A stretch of DNA of 64,000 bases from Sphingobium aromaticiconvertens (GTDB lineage Bacteria > Pseudomonadota > Alphaproteobacteria > Sphingomonadales > Sphingomonadaceae): positions 4,211,501 through 4,275,500 of the forward strand of contig NZ_JBANRJ010000001.1 in assembly GCF_037154075.1 (NCBI RefSeq), in the 5' to 3' direction. The translations under genes and the position numbers were made by a program. Below are positions 25,732-33,993 of this stretch, in pieces. The notes under the pieces are model-generated. The model searched no databases and was not told the origin of the DNA. It saw only the letters and a program-made list of their open reading frames with translations. The stretch's first letter is position 1. Each line of letters starts with the position of its first letter.

Positions 25732-26625
25732 TCAGCGGATCGAGCCACCCCGGATCAGCGCAGGCAGCAGAGTGATCGCACCGATCAGCGGCCAGCGCCG
25801 CTGCCACGGCTTGATGACGATCGCAGTTCCAGCATGCCGGTTGATCTTCCAGGCCAGATAGTCGATCCCGCCCGCAAAGGTGAAGCTCGCCTTGGCCAGC
25901 CGCACGACGGACAGCCATTTTCCCCGCCGCTGCAACTGCCGCCAGCGCTTTGCCATCTGCTCAGGGGACACGCGCGCCCCGCCCTCAATCGCGCGCAAAG
26001 CCGCTTGCCCCACCCGCTCATACCGCGCCGGATCAGAGTCCACGATCGACACCGACCGCCCCGTCCGCTCCGCCCGCAGTTCGGCATTATAGGTCAGCGC
26101 GAAACCCGTCTTCCAGATCTCGACGACATCCACGTCCCGACCGGTGGGCATCATCGGCAATGTCAGTTGAAAAAATGTCGGTGCCGCGCTCGCGACCGCC
26201 GCCACGGCCCGCTGCCGCGCCAAATCATCCGCCACCCAGACCAACCGTGCGGGCTGCGCGAACCGCGCCCATACCGACACATTATCCGCCTGACTCCCGC
26301 AAAGCCGCGCGAAATCCGCCTCGCTCAACACCGCATATTTGGCGGCCAGATCACCATGCTGGAACGGAAAAACATTGGGCGGGATCAAATGATTGGCCGT
26401 CGCCAGCCACCGCTTTCCATAGGCCGCACGATAATCCGACACGATCAGGTAGAAATCCAGCATCAACCCTTCGAGATTTTTCTCCCGCAGACACGACCCG
26501 TAAAAAAGCACCGCCCGCACCGCGCCGGGATACAGCGCCGCCAGAGCATCCGCCATCGCCGCCGCCTTGGGATCGACAGGTTCGGCAAGCTCCGCAGCGA
26601 CAAGGGAGGACAAGGACTGGGTCAT
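25732..26625 (-). CDS. Tam41/Mmp37-like putative nucleotidyltransferase
   Basis: A 297-residue cytoplasmic protein. Residues 38-101 show the pattern of the mitochondrial CDP-diacylglycerol synthase Tam41: hydrophobic strand then YGSC (42-45), LMLDFYLIVSD (54-64), AAYGKRW in place of the AWHxxN segment, then KYAVLS (96-101). The GS...D spacing is that of polymerase-beta-type nucleotidyltransferases. A polybasic, Trp-containing C-terminus (AWKINRH, IKPWQRRWPL) could bind membranes. The resemblance was judged by eye, so both family and activity are tentative. Start at MTQSLSSL; the upstream frame is unlikely. It converges with, and overlaps by 44 bases, the interrupted kinase gene. Confidence 0.55.
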   Translation of the reverse strand: MTQSLSSLVAAELAEPVDPKAAAMADALAALYPGAVRAVLFYGSCLREKNLEGLMLDFYLIVSDYRAAYGKRWLATANHLIPPNVFPFQHGDLAAKYAVLSEADFARLCGSQADNVSVWARFAQPARLVWVADDLARQRAVAAVASAAPTFFQLTLPMMPTGRDVDVVEIWKTGFALTYNAELRAERTGRSVSIVDSDPARYERVGQAALRAIEGGARVSPEQMAKRWRQLQRRGKWLSVVRLAKASFTFAGGIDYLAWKINRHAGTAIVIKPWQRRWPLIGAITLLPALIRGGSIR

Positions 26626-26753
26626 GCCGCCGTCGTTAGCGGAGACGACAGAAAAAGAGAATAACCCTGTTCGAAGCATAAAGCTGCGACGGGGCGCAAC
26701 CCATTGGCCCGTCATCAGTTAGCCCTACATCCCACTTTGACGGAGACATGATC

Positions 26754-27104
26754 ATGCGTACCCCTGTTCTTCTCACAGCCATGCTGGCCTCTCTCCCTTT
26801 GGGAGCCTGCATGTCCGACGGCTCTGGGGATCGCTATGGCTATGACCGTCCCGGCGATCGCCGACCGCCCCACCACCGCCGCAACCTGGGCGATAACGAC
26901 CAGATTTATCGCGACAATGACGGTCGCTATTATTGCAAGCGCGACGACGGCACGACCGGCACGATCGTCGGTGCGCTGGCAGGCGGCGTGCTTGGCAATG
27001 TGATTGCGCCGGGCGGGTCCAAGACACTGGGCACAATCCTTGGCGCAGGCGGCGGGGCACTCGCCGGGCGCGCGATCGACAAGAACGACGTGCGCTGCGA
27101 GTAA
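26754..27104 (+). CDS. Glycine-zipper 2TM-domain lipoprotein
   Basis: A 116-residue envelope protein with a lipoprotein signal peptide (MRTPVLLTAMLASLPLGAC). An Arg/Asp/Tyr-rich linker and a cysteine-bearing YYCKRDDGTTG follow, then a glycine-zipper hairpin with GALAGGVLGN and GAGGGALAGRAID. This matches the Rick_17kDa/glycine zipper 2TM family of outer-membrane-associated lipoproteins. The ATG at 26754 has GGAG eight bases upstream; the in-frame ATG six bases earlier sits too close to it. Function is probably structural or stress-related. Confidence 0.82.
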   Translation: MRTPVLLTAMLASLPLGACMSDGSGDRYGYDRPGDRRPPHHRRNLGDNDQIYRDNDGRYYCKRDDGTTGTIVGALAGGVLGNVIAPGGSKTLGTILGAGGGALAGRAIDKNDVRCE

Positions 27105-27118
27105 GCCGATCGGGACGC

Positions 27119-27148
27119 GAGCGGCGCTGCCTTGTTGCAGCGCTGCTC
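27119..27148. terminator. Hairpin between convergent genes
   Basis: GAGCGGCGCTGC (27119-27130) pairs with GCAGCGCTGCTC (27137-27148) with a six-base loop and one mismatch, between the glycine-zipper lipoprotein and the methyltransferase. No T-run follows on either strand, so termination is plausible but not textbook. Confidence 0.4.
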
Positions 27149-27791
27149 AGTCCCTCCGAAACAGCAGCGACAGATTGTTCGCAGGCATTGCCACCCGCCG
27201 CTCCAGCAACAGCCCCTGCGCGCGCGCCGCCTCAACAACGTCGCCCACCTCGCGCAATCCCCATGCGGCATTGCGCGCCCGCAGTGATGCATCGAACGCC
27301 ATGTTGGATGGCGCCGTCTCGACATCAGCTTCCAGATATGGCCCGTAAAGATAAAGCAGCCCGCCCCGCGGCACTATAGTCCCGGCACCCCGCATCAGCC
27401 CCAGCGTTGCCGCCCACGGACTGATATGCACCATGTTGATGCACAGGATCGCGTCGGCCGCAGCAACCGGCCAATCAACCGCCGCCGCATCCAGCGCCAC
27501 AGGCGCGCGTAAATTGACAAGCCCCGCCTCACTCCGCCAGCCCGCGATGGACTCCAGCGCCGCCGGGTCAGGATCGCTCGGTTGCCAATCGAGATCGGGA
27601 AAGGCCCCGGCGAAATAAACGCCATGCTCGCCGCTCCCGCTCGCCACCTCCAGCACGAGGCCAGCCGGCGGCAGCGCATCGCGCAACACCGCGACAATTG
27701 CCTCGCGGTTCCGCACGGTCGCGGGCGCATGACGCCGCGCCCCGGACGCAGGCGCAGCGCCCGCCGTCCAGGGCGACGGCGCGTCGGTCAT
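27147..27791 (-). CDS. DUF938 SAM-dependent methyltransferase
   Basis: A 214-residue class I methyltransferase-fold protein of DUF938. The SAM site motif is VLEVASGSGEHGVYFA near residues 43-58, followed by WQPSDPD and LCINMVHISPW, which are family hallmarks; YGPYL is near 150. Its start overlaps the stop of gcvPB (ATGA), which places it as the last gene of the glycine-cleavage operon. A substrate is not known; the operon link to one-carbon metabolism is suggestive only. Confidence 0.88.
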   Translation of the reverse strand: MTDAPSPWTAGAAPASGARRHAPATVRNREAIVAVLRDALPPAGLVLEVASGSGEHGVYFAGAFPDLDWQPSDPDPAALESIAGWRSEAGLVNLRAPVALDAAAVDWPVAAADAILCINMVHISPWAATLGLMRGAGTIVPRGGLLYLYGPYLEADVETAPSNMAFDASLRARNAAWGLREVGDVVEAARAQGLLLERRVAMPANNLSLLFRRD

Positions 27792-29362
27792 TCGGCGGCC
27801 TGCGCCAGTTTCTCCGGCTCATTCCACACCAGCACCGGCTTGCGCGCGGCCAGCGTTTCATCCAGGCGACGGCGCGGCGCATGATAGGGCGCGCCCTTCA
27901 GCACCTCGTCCCCGGCCTTGGCCCGCTCGGCCAAGGAGCGCAGCGCCATGATGAACTGGTCCAGCGCCGCCTTGCTCTCCGTCTCGGTCGGCTCGACCAG
28001 CATCGCACCATGAACGACCAGCGGGAAATACATGGTCATCGGGTGGAAGCCCTCGTCGATCAGCCCCTTGGCGATGTCCAGCGTGGTGAAGCCTTCGGCC
28101 AACCCCTTGTCGCTGAACAGCGCCTCATGCATGCACGGCCCGCTGCCGCCGAACGGCGCGTCCAGCACGTCGTCAAGGCTGCGGAGGATGTAATTGGCGT
28201 TCAGCACCGCATCCTCGCTCACCTGCCGCAACCCGTCCGCGCCATGGCTCAGGATATAGGTCAGCGCGCGGGTGAACATGCCCATCTGCCCGTGGAAGGC
28301 GACCATGCGGCCAAAGCTGCCGCCATGATGCTCACCCGCCGTCTCTTCCTCGACCAGTTCGAACCGGTCGCCCTGTTTTTCCACGAAAGGCAGCGGCGCG
28401 AACGGCGCCAGCGCCGCCGACAACACCACCGGGCCAGAGCCGGGACCGCCGCCCCCATGCGGCGTTGAGAAGGTCTTGTGCAGGTTGATATGCATCGCAT
28501 CGACGCCCAGGTCACCGGGCCGCACCCTCCCGACGATGGCGTTGAAGTTCGCGCCATCGCAATAGACGAAGGCCCCCGCCGCATGGACCGCATCGGAGAT
28601 CGTCTTCATGTCGCGCTCGAACAGCCCGCAGGTATTGGGGTTGGTGATCATCACCGCCGCCACATCGGGGCCAAGCCGAGCTTGCAATGCAGCCAGATCA
28701 ACACGCCCCTCGGGCGTCGCCGGAATATCCTCAACCTTGTAGCCGCAAAAGGCAGCCGTTGCGGGGTTCGTGCCGTGCGCACTCTCAGGCACCAGCACCA
28801 CCGAGCGCGCATCTCCGCGCGCCTCCAGCGCCGCGCGGATCGCCAGCAGGCCGCACAATTCGCCATGCGCGCCCGCCTTCGGACTCATCGCGACGCTGTG
28901 CATGCCGGTGAGCCTAATCAGCCATTCCGCCAGCTCATGGATCACCGCCAGCGCGCCCTGCACCGTCGACTGCGGCTGGAGCGGATGAATGTCCCCAAAG
29001 CCGGGCATCCGCGCCACCTTCTCGTTGAGCCGCGGGTTATGCTTCATCGTGCACGACCCCAGTGGGAATAACCCCAGGTCGATCGCATAATTCTGGCGCG
29101 ACAGACGCGTATAATGACGCACTGTCTCCTGTTCCGACAGGCCCGGCAGGCCGATGGCCGCCTTGCGCTCCAGCCCACCCAGTCGGCTCGCAACCTTGGG
29201 AGCCTCCGCGAAATCCACGCCGGTCGTGTCGGTCGCCCCGATCTCGAAGATCAGCGCCTCTTCCAGCATCAGCGCGCGATTGCCCGTGACGGTGGCAGGC
29301 GCCATATGCGCTTCCTTGACCGGCTCGGGCGAGGTCGGGCGGTCTTCCTTGAACATGATCAT
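27788..29362 (-). CDS. gcvPB: Glycine dehydrogenase (decarboxylating) subunit 2
   Basis: C-terminal half of the split P-protein, which decarboxylates glycine and passes the aminomethyl group to lipoylated GcvH. The PLP-binding Lys296 is in INLHKTF, followed by [13 protein letters not shown]. The 524-residue length fits the two-subunit type. Further family blocks are [10 protein letters not shown] and SPKAGAHGE. Its ATG overlaps the gcvPA stop (ATGA), giving 1:1 coupled synthesis, and its stop overlaps the DUF938 gene. Confidence 0.96.
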   Translation of the reverse strand: MIMFKEDRPTSPEPVKEAHMAPATVTGNRALMLEEALIFEIGATDTTGVDFAEAPKVASRLGGLERKAAIGLPGLSEQETVRHYTRLSRQNYAIDLGLFPLGSCTMKHNPRLNEKVARMPGFGDIHPLQPQSTVQGALAVIHELAEWLIRLTGMHSVAMSPKAGAHGELCGLLAIRAALEARGDARSVVLVPESAHGTNPATAAFCGYKVEDIPATPEGRVDLAALQARLGPDVAAVMITNPNTCGLFERDMKTISDAVHAAGAFVYCDGANFNAIVGRVRPGDLGVDAMHINLHKTFSTPHGGGGPGSGPVVLSAALAPFAPLPFVEKQGDRFELVEEETAGEHHGGSFGRMVAFHGQMGMFTRALTYILSHGADGLRQVSEDAVLNANYILRSLDDVLDAPFGGSGPCMHEALFSDKGLAEGFTTLDIAKGLIDEGFHPMTMYFPLVVHGAMLVEPTETESKAALDQFIMALRSLAERAKAGDEVLKGAPYHAPRRRLDETLAARKPVLVWNEPEKLAQAAE

Positions 29363-30717
29363 GCCAGTTCCTCCTCGATCGCGCGGGCCAGCGTTTCGAT
29401 ATCCTCCGCCGTCACCGTTTCGGTCACAGCCACCACCAGCCCGTTGCCCAGTTCGGGCGCATCGGGGAACAGACGACCAAGCGACACGCCGCCCAACACG
29501 CCCTTGTCGGCCAACGCGCGCACAACCTCGCGTGCGTCCCTGGGCAGCAGCAGCGTGAACTCGTTGAAGAAGCTGTCATTGACCAGCGTCACACCCGGCA
29601 CCTTCGCCAGCCGTTCTGCGGCCTGCACCGCCAGCCCATGATTGAGCACCGCCAGATCGCGCAGACCGCGCTCGCCCAGCAGGGTCATGTGGATGCTGAA
29701 GGCCAGCGCGCACAGCCCGCTATTGGTGCAGATGTTCGACGTCGCCTTCTCCCGCCGGATATGCTGCTCGCGGGTCGATAGCGTCAGCACGAAACCGCGC
29801 TTGCCCGCTGCGTCCAGAGTCTCACCGCACAGACGGCCGGGCATCTGGCGTACATATTTCTGCTTGCACGCGAACAGGCCCAGATAGGGACCGCCAAACT
29901 GCAGGCCAACGCCGATCGACTGGCCCTCACCCACCACGATGTCCGCGCCCATCTCACCAGGCGGGGTGATCGCCCCCAGCGCCACCGGTTCGGTCACGAC
30001 CGCAACCAGCAAGGCCCCAGCGGCATGGACAGCATCCGCCAGCGGCGTCAGATCGGCGATGCGACCCAAAATATCGGGATATTGCACCACGACACAGCTC
30101 GTATCCTTGTCGATGCCCGCGATCAGCGCATCGATGTCGGTCGCAGCCTCCAGCGTGGGCGCATCATGCATCAGCGTATCGCCGGTGAACTTCGCCATCG
30201 TGTTGGCCACGGACACATAATGCGGATGCAGCCCCGACGACAGGATCGCCTTCGAACGCTTGGTGATACGACGGGCCATGCCGATCGCCTCCCAGCAGGC
30301 GGTCGACCCGTCATACATGGACGCATTGGCAACGTCGCAGCCCAGCAACCGCGCGGCCTGCGTCTGGAACTCGAACAGGACCTGCAACGTGCCCTGCGCG
30401 ATTTCCGGCTGATAAGGGGTGTAGGCAGTCAGGAACTCGCCGCGCTGGATCAGGTGATCGACACTGGCGGGCACATGATGTTTATAAGCGCCCGCCCCCA
30501 GAAAGAAGGGCGCCTCGCCCGCCGACAGATTCTTGCGCGCCAACGCGCCCATATGCCGCTCCACCGCCAGTTCGCTGGCATGGGGCGGCAGTCCCGCGAT
30601 CGTCCCCGTCAGCCGCGCCGCTTCAGGCACGTCAACGAACAGATCATCAATGGAGGACGCGCCGACAACGGACAGCATCTGCTGCCGGTCGGCGTCGGTA
30701 AGCGGTAGGTAGCGCAT
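29359..30717 (-). CDS. gcvPA: Glycine dehydrogenase (decarboxylating) subunit 1
   Basis: N-terminal half of the split P-protein (452 residues), which forms an alpha2-beta2 enzyme with GcvPB. Family sequences present include [18 protein letters not shown] near residue 75, [18 protein letters not shown] near 95 and the late [11 protein letters not shown]. There is no PLP lysine, as expected because it lies in subunit 2. It is separated from gcvH by a 140-base gap that holds a long palindrome, so its expression relative to gcvT-gcvH may be adjusted there. Confidence 0.96.
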   Translation of the reverse strand: MRYLPLTDADRQQMLSVVGASSIDDLFVDVPEAARLTGTIAGLPPHASELAVERHMGALARKNLSAGEAPFFLGAGAYKHHVPASVDHLIQRGEFLTAYTPYQPEIAQGTLQVLFEFQTQAARLLGCDVANASMYDGSTACWEAIGMARRITKRSKAILSSGLHPHYVSVANTMAKFTGDTLMHDAPTLEAATDIDALIAGIDKDTSCVVVQYPDILGRIADLTPLADAVHAAGALLVAVVTEPVALGAITPPGEMGADIVVGEGQSIGVGLQFGGPYLGLFACKQKYVRQMPGRLCGETLDAAGKRGFVLTLSTREQHIRREKATSNICTNSGLCALAFSIHMTLLGERGLRDLAVLNHGLAVQAAERLAKVPGVTLVNDSFFNEFTLLLPRDAREVVRALADKGVLGGVSLGRLFPDAPELGNGLVVAVTETVTAEDIETLARAIEEELA

Positions 30718-30729
30718 TCTATCTTACTC

Positions 30730-30846
30730 CCCCCTCCCTTCTCGGGAGGGGCCGGGGGTGGGTGCGATTGCGGCAGCAATCGCCGGGGCCGGGCAACAAG
30801 CTCGCTTCGCTCGCACCCACCCCAACCCCTCCCTGGAAGGGAGGGG
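30730..30846. repeat. Long inverted repeat in the gcvH-gcvPA gap
   Basis: The left arm (CCCCTCCCTTCTCGGGAGGGG then CCGGGGGTGGGTGCGA) and the right arm read in reverse (CCCCTCCCTTCCAGGGAGGGG then TTGGGGTGGGTGCGA) match over about 36 bp; each arm also folds on itself. This CCCTCCC...GGGAGGGG type is a common intergenic repeat of Alphaproteobacteria. It fills most of the gap inside the glycine-cleavage operon. Confidence 0.7.
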
Positions 30847-30857
30847 CAAGTATCACA

Positions 30858-31229
30858 TCAAAGCGAGGCGACGAATTTCTTGTAAGCGCCTTCGTCCATC
30901 AGTCCTTCCAGCTCGCTCGTATCGGCGATCCGCATCTTGAAGAACCAGCCATCCTCTTCGGGATCGCTGTTGACCAGCGCCGGTTCGTCTTCCAACGCGG
31001 TATTGGCTTCGACCACCTCGCCAGACAGCGGCGCATAGACGTCGGACGCAGCCTTGACCGATTCGACCACGGCGGCGTCATCACCCTTGGCAAAGGTCGC
31101 CCCCTCGGCAGGCAGTTCGACAAAGACGATGTCGCCCAGCTGTTCCTGTGCATAGTCGGTGATGCCGACCGTCGCGATCTCGCCTTCGACGTCGATCCAT
31201 TCATGTTCGTCGGTAAAATAACGGCTCAT
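30858..31229 (-). CDS. gcvH: Glycine cleavage system H protein
   Basis: The lipoyl-carrying shuttle of the glycine cleavage system, 123 residues. The lipoylation site is Lys59 in ESVKAASD, in the usual beta-hairpin, and the N-terminal [10 protein letters not shown] and [19 protein letters not shown] are standard. It accepts the aminomethyl group from the P-protein and presents it to GcvT. It lies 46 bases downstream of gcvT. Confidence 0.97.
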   Translation of the reverse strand: MSRYFTDEHEWIDVEGEIATVGITDYAQEQLGDIVFVELPAEGATFAKGDDAAVVESVKAASDVYAPLSGEVVEANTALEDEPALVNSDPEEDGWFFKMRIADTSELEGLMDEGAYKKFVASL

Positions 31230-31275
31230 TAGTCTGCTCCCGTAACGTATCAGGATGTTTGGTCAGGATGTTCAA

Positions 31276-32430
31276 TCAGGATTTTGGGCGGTGATACTTA
31301 TGCTGAACGAACGGCATCGCTGCTACCTCAGCCGCAATCCGCTTGCCACGCACTTCGATCGACAGCGGCGTGCCCACGGCCGCATGGGGCGTGGATACCC
31401 AGCCCATGGCGATCGGCGCGCCAACGGTCGGCGCGAACCCGCCCGACGTGACTTCGCCGACCAGAACATCGCCCGCATAGATCGATGCGCCCTCGCGCGC
31501 AGGCAGCCGCCCTTCGATCGACAGGCCGACACGGCGCGATCCTGGACCGTCGGCCAGTTCACACACCACGCGGGCATGGCCGATGAAACCACCCTCTTCG
31601 CGCCGGCGCTTCTGAATGGCAAAACCCAGGTCCGCACCGATCGCACTGACGCGCGGATCAAGGTCATGGCCATAAAGCGGCAATCCTGCCTCCAGCCGCA
31701 GCGAATCGCGCGCGCCAAGGCCGATGGGCTTCACCTGCGGCAGCGCACACAGCGCCTGCGCAAAGGCCTCGACCGCATCACCGGGGATGCTGATCTCGAA
31801 CCCATCCTCACCGGTATAGCCCGACCGGCTCACCCACAGCGCCACGCCGTTCCACTCAAACGCCCCGCACTGCATGAAGAACAGGTCCGCTGTGCCGGGC
31901 ACCAACGTCGCCAGCGCCTCGCCTGCCTCCGGTCCCTGCAACGCGACCAGCGCCTGATCGGCCATGTGGTTCATCACCACCTCGTCAGGCAGATGCTCGA
32001 TCATCCAGCCCATATCATCATATTTGGTCGCGCCGTTGACGACCATATAGATCGCCGCATCATCAAACGCACCATCGCCGGGACGGGCAACCATCAGGTC
32101 ATCCAATATACCGCCCTCCTCATCCAGCAGCATGGAGTAGCGCTGGCGGAATGGCTTCAATCCCTTGATGTCACTGGGCAATAGGGTTTCCAGCGCGGCG
32201 TCCACGCCCTCGCCGGAAAAACCGATCTGCCCCATATGGCTCACATCGAACAGCCCGGCATGTTCGCGGGTCCAGGCATGTTCGGCCATGATGCCTTCAT
32301 ATTGGATCGGCATCTCATAACCGGCAAAGCCGACCATGCGCGCACCCTGCGCCCGATGCCAGGCATCCAGCGGCAGCTTTTCGAGGGGGAGTTCTTCTTC
32401 GATGGGAAGGACGTCTTCGGTGGCGGTCAT
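31276..32430 (-). CDS. gcvT: Glycine cleavage system aminomethyltransferase (T protein)
   Basis: Transfers the methylene from the H-protein intermediate to tetrahydrofolate and releases ammonia. At 384 residues it is of normal length. Visible blocks are GFAGYEMPIQYEGIMAEHAWTREHAGLFDVSHMGQ near residues 35-68 (including the folate-site region), GYTGEDGFEI near 210, GLGARDSLRLEAGL near 245, and the C-terminal GEVTSGGFAP. It is the first gene after the glycine riboswitch, with a leader of about 75 bases between aptamer and start. Confidence 0.96.
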   Translation of the reverse strand: MTATEDVLPIEEELPLEKLPLDAWHRAQGARMVGFAGYEMPIQYEGIMAEHAWTREHAGLFDVSHMGQIGFSGEGVDAALETLLPSDIKGLKPFRQRYSMLLDEEGGILDDLMVARPGDGAFDDAAIYMVVNGATKYDDMGWMIEHLPDEVVMNHMADQALVALQGPEAGEALATLVPGTADLFFMQCGAFEWNGVALWVSRSGYTGEDGFEISIPGDAVEAFAQALCALPQVKPIGLGARDSLRLEAGLPLYGHDLDPRVSAIGADLGFAIQKRRREEGGFIGHARVVCELADGPGSRRVGLSIEGRLPAREGASIYAGDVLVGEVTSGGFAPTVGAPIAMGWVSTPHAAVGTPLSIEVRGKRIAAEVAAMPFVQHKYHRPKS

Positions 32431-32504
32431 GGAATCTGGCCTTCTTGTGAACGAAAAAAGGGACGTTCGATGCGGTCAGCCCAACAGGAACTGTCGCCTC
32501 ACGT

Positions 32505-32710
32505 CACCCCCTCTGTCACGGAACCTGAGAGTTTTGACCGCAATCCGTAAAGGAAATTGCGGCTTACCCCTTCGGTGGGACGATAGTGGTCGTCCGCTTT
32601 CCAGAGCGCCTGTCCATGATGCGGTCCTTGGGGCCTGAGAGTTTCCGGGGTGGTTGCTCCTTCGGCGATGGAGATTGAGCCTGAAAGGCTCACCATGCTC
32701 TCCCGCATCA
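32505..32710 (-). promoter_or_regulatory. Tandem glycine riboswitch
   Basis: On the minus strand two glycine aptamers follow one another. The first runs from GGGAGAG through CGCCGAAGGAGCAA to ACTCTCAGG and GGACAGGCGCTCTGG. The second has CACCGAAGGGGTAAGCC, then ACTCTCAGG and GTGACAGAGGGGG. These are the conserved cores of the glycine class. It precedes gcvT, so glycine should switch the cleavage operon on. The promoter has to fit in or next to the 60 bases between aptamer and dgt; a TTGACG at 32775-32770 overlapping the dgt stop is a possible -35. Confidence 0.93.
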
Positions 32711-32771
32711 TGATTCGCCCCGAATCCGGAGCGAAGACTGAAAATGGGCATCGCCCAAACCGGCGTGCGCG

Positions 32772-33938
32772 TCAATCGGCGATGACCACGCCGCTCCCTC
32801 CAAACAACGCAACATGGCGCTTTTCGGCAAATCGATCGGTCATTCCGGCAATGAAATCGGCGATATGGCGGCTGCGTTCCGGTTCCTGCGTCGCGCAATC
32901 CTCGACCCACTCCCCGGTCATCAGCGATGGGTCCGCCTGATAGGCCGCAAACAGATCGGTCACGATCACCCGCGCCCGCTCCGCTGCCGCCAACTGGGTT
33001 GGATGGTGATAGAGGGTCGCATACATGAAGCGCTTCAATGCGCGCTCCTGCATTGCAAGTTCAGGTGAGAAGGTGACGAGCGCCCGCCCGGCGGCGCGCA
33101 CATCCTCGATGCTTTTTACCCCCGCCGCCTCTATGTTGGCGCGGGTCGTGGCGATCAGGTCGTTCGCCATATGGCCGATCTGCTCGCGCACCAGTTCGCG
33201 CAACAACTTATCCGGCGCGACATCGGGATAGCGAGCTACCACCCGCTCCCAGCACTGCGCGACCAACGGCACGCTCAATAGCTGATCGAGCGTCAGCAGC
33301 CCCGCGCGCAACCCATCATCAATGTCGTGATTATCATAGGCGATGTCGTCCGCCAGCGCCGCGACCTGCGCCTCCAGCGAAGGCCAGCTATGCAGGTCCA
33401 TCGGAAACAGCGCATCGACTTGGCGCATCGCCCAGCCCGGACGCGCGACCGGTCCATTATGTTTCGCCAGCCCCTCCAGCATATCCCAGCTTAAATTAAG
33501 CCCGCGAAAGCGCGGATAGGGCGAATCCAGCAGCATGAGCGTCCGCAATGTCTGGGCATTATGATCGAACCCGCCCTGTCCCTCCAGCGCCGCCTCCAGC
33601 GCATCCTCGCCCGCATGACCAAAGGGCGGATGGCCGATATCATGTGCCAGGCACAGCGCCTCGGTCAGATCTTCATTCAGCCCCAACGTCCGCGCAATCG
33701 TGCGCCCGATCTGCGCTACCTCCAGGCTATGGGTCAGGCGAACGCGGTAATGATCGCCATCTGGCGACACGAACACCTGCGTCTTATGCCGCAACCGGCG
33801 GAAGGAAATCGAATGGATGATCCGGTCCCGATCCCGCTGGAACGCGTCGCGTGGCCCACGCGTCTCCCCGCCTGCCTCGGCATGAAGGCGGCCTCGGCTA
33901 CGATCGGGGAAGCAGGCATAGGGGGCATAGTCGGTCAT
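32772..33938 (-). CDS. dgt: dGTP triphosphohydrolase-like protein (HD domain)
   Basis: Hydrolyses dNTPs to the nucleoside and triphosphate, keeping nucleotide pools balanced. It has 388 residues and a full HD-domain metal set: His70 in RLTHSLEV, His99-Asp100 in [15 protein letters not shown], and a later Asp in [14 protein letters not shown]. The N-terminal [14 protein letters not shown] is a family signature. The length suits the deoxyguanosinetriphosphate triphosphohydrolase-like subgroup rather than enterobacterial Dgt (about 505). It lies just upstream of the glycine riboswitch; the two are probably separate transcripts. Confidence 0.92.
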   Translation of the reverse strand: MTDYAPYACFPDRSRGRLHAEAGGETRGPRDAFQRDRDRIIHSISFRRLRHKTQVFVSPDGDHYRVRLTHSLEVAQIGRTIARTLGLNEDLTEALCLAHDIGHPPFGHAGEDALEAALEGQGGFDHNAQTLRTLMLLDSPYPRFRGLNLSWDMLEGLAKHNGPVARPGWAMRQVDALFPMDLHSWPSLEAQVAALADDIAYDNHDIDDGLRAGLLTLDQLLSVPLVAQCWERVVARYPDVAPDKLLRELVREQIGHMANDLIATTRANIEAAGVKSIEDVRAAGRALVTFSPELAMQERALKRFMYATLYHHPTQLAAAERARVIVTDLFAAYQADPSLMTGEWVEDCATQEPERSRHIADFIAGMTDRFAEKRHVALFGGSGVVIAD

Positions 33939-33993
33939 GGGCCTGCCCTCTAACGGCTTTTGCAGGGACGGGAAATGGGCTTCCCCCGCCCGG

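Larger units (their letters stand above)
22134..25775 (+). pseudogene. Hybrid sensor histidine kinase / response regulator, interrupted by an IS element
   Basis: Removing the insertion and one 4-bp target copy restores a single 663-residue frame. Order: TM1 (about 15-38), a CHASE3-like helical sensor domain (about 45-190), TM2 (about 203-222), a coiled coil, the H-box with His296 in GGIAHDFN, a HATPase_c domain (NLCVNARDAM, DNGCGM, GTGLGLS) and a receiver domain with VVEDD, phospho-acceptor Asp in SDVLMPDM, and Lys in LRKPY. The insertion falls after Asn299. The 5' fragment reads on into the IS for 43 codons and stops at 23159; the 3' fragment could start at the ATG at 24684 but lacks the H-box. 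The kinase is therefore almost certainly non-functional here. It starts 75 bases after spt. Confidence 0.92.

Noticed and set aside
24684..25775. Annotating the kinase 3' part as an independent intact gene
   Set aside because: It joins the 5' part in frame exactly once the IS and its duplication are removed, and it lacks the H-box; it is a fragment.
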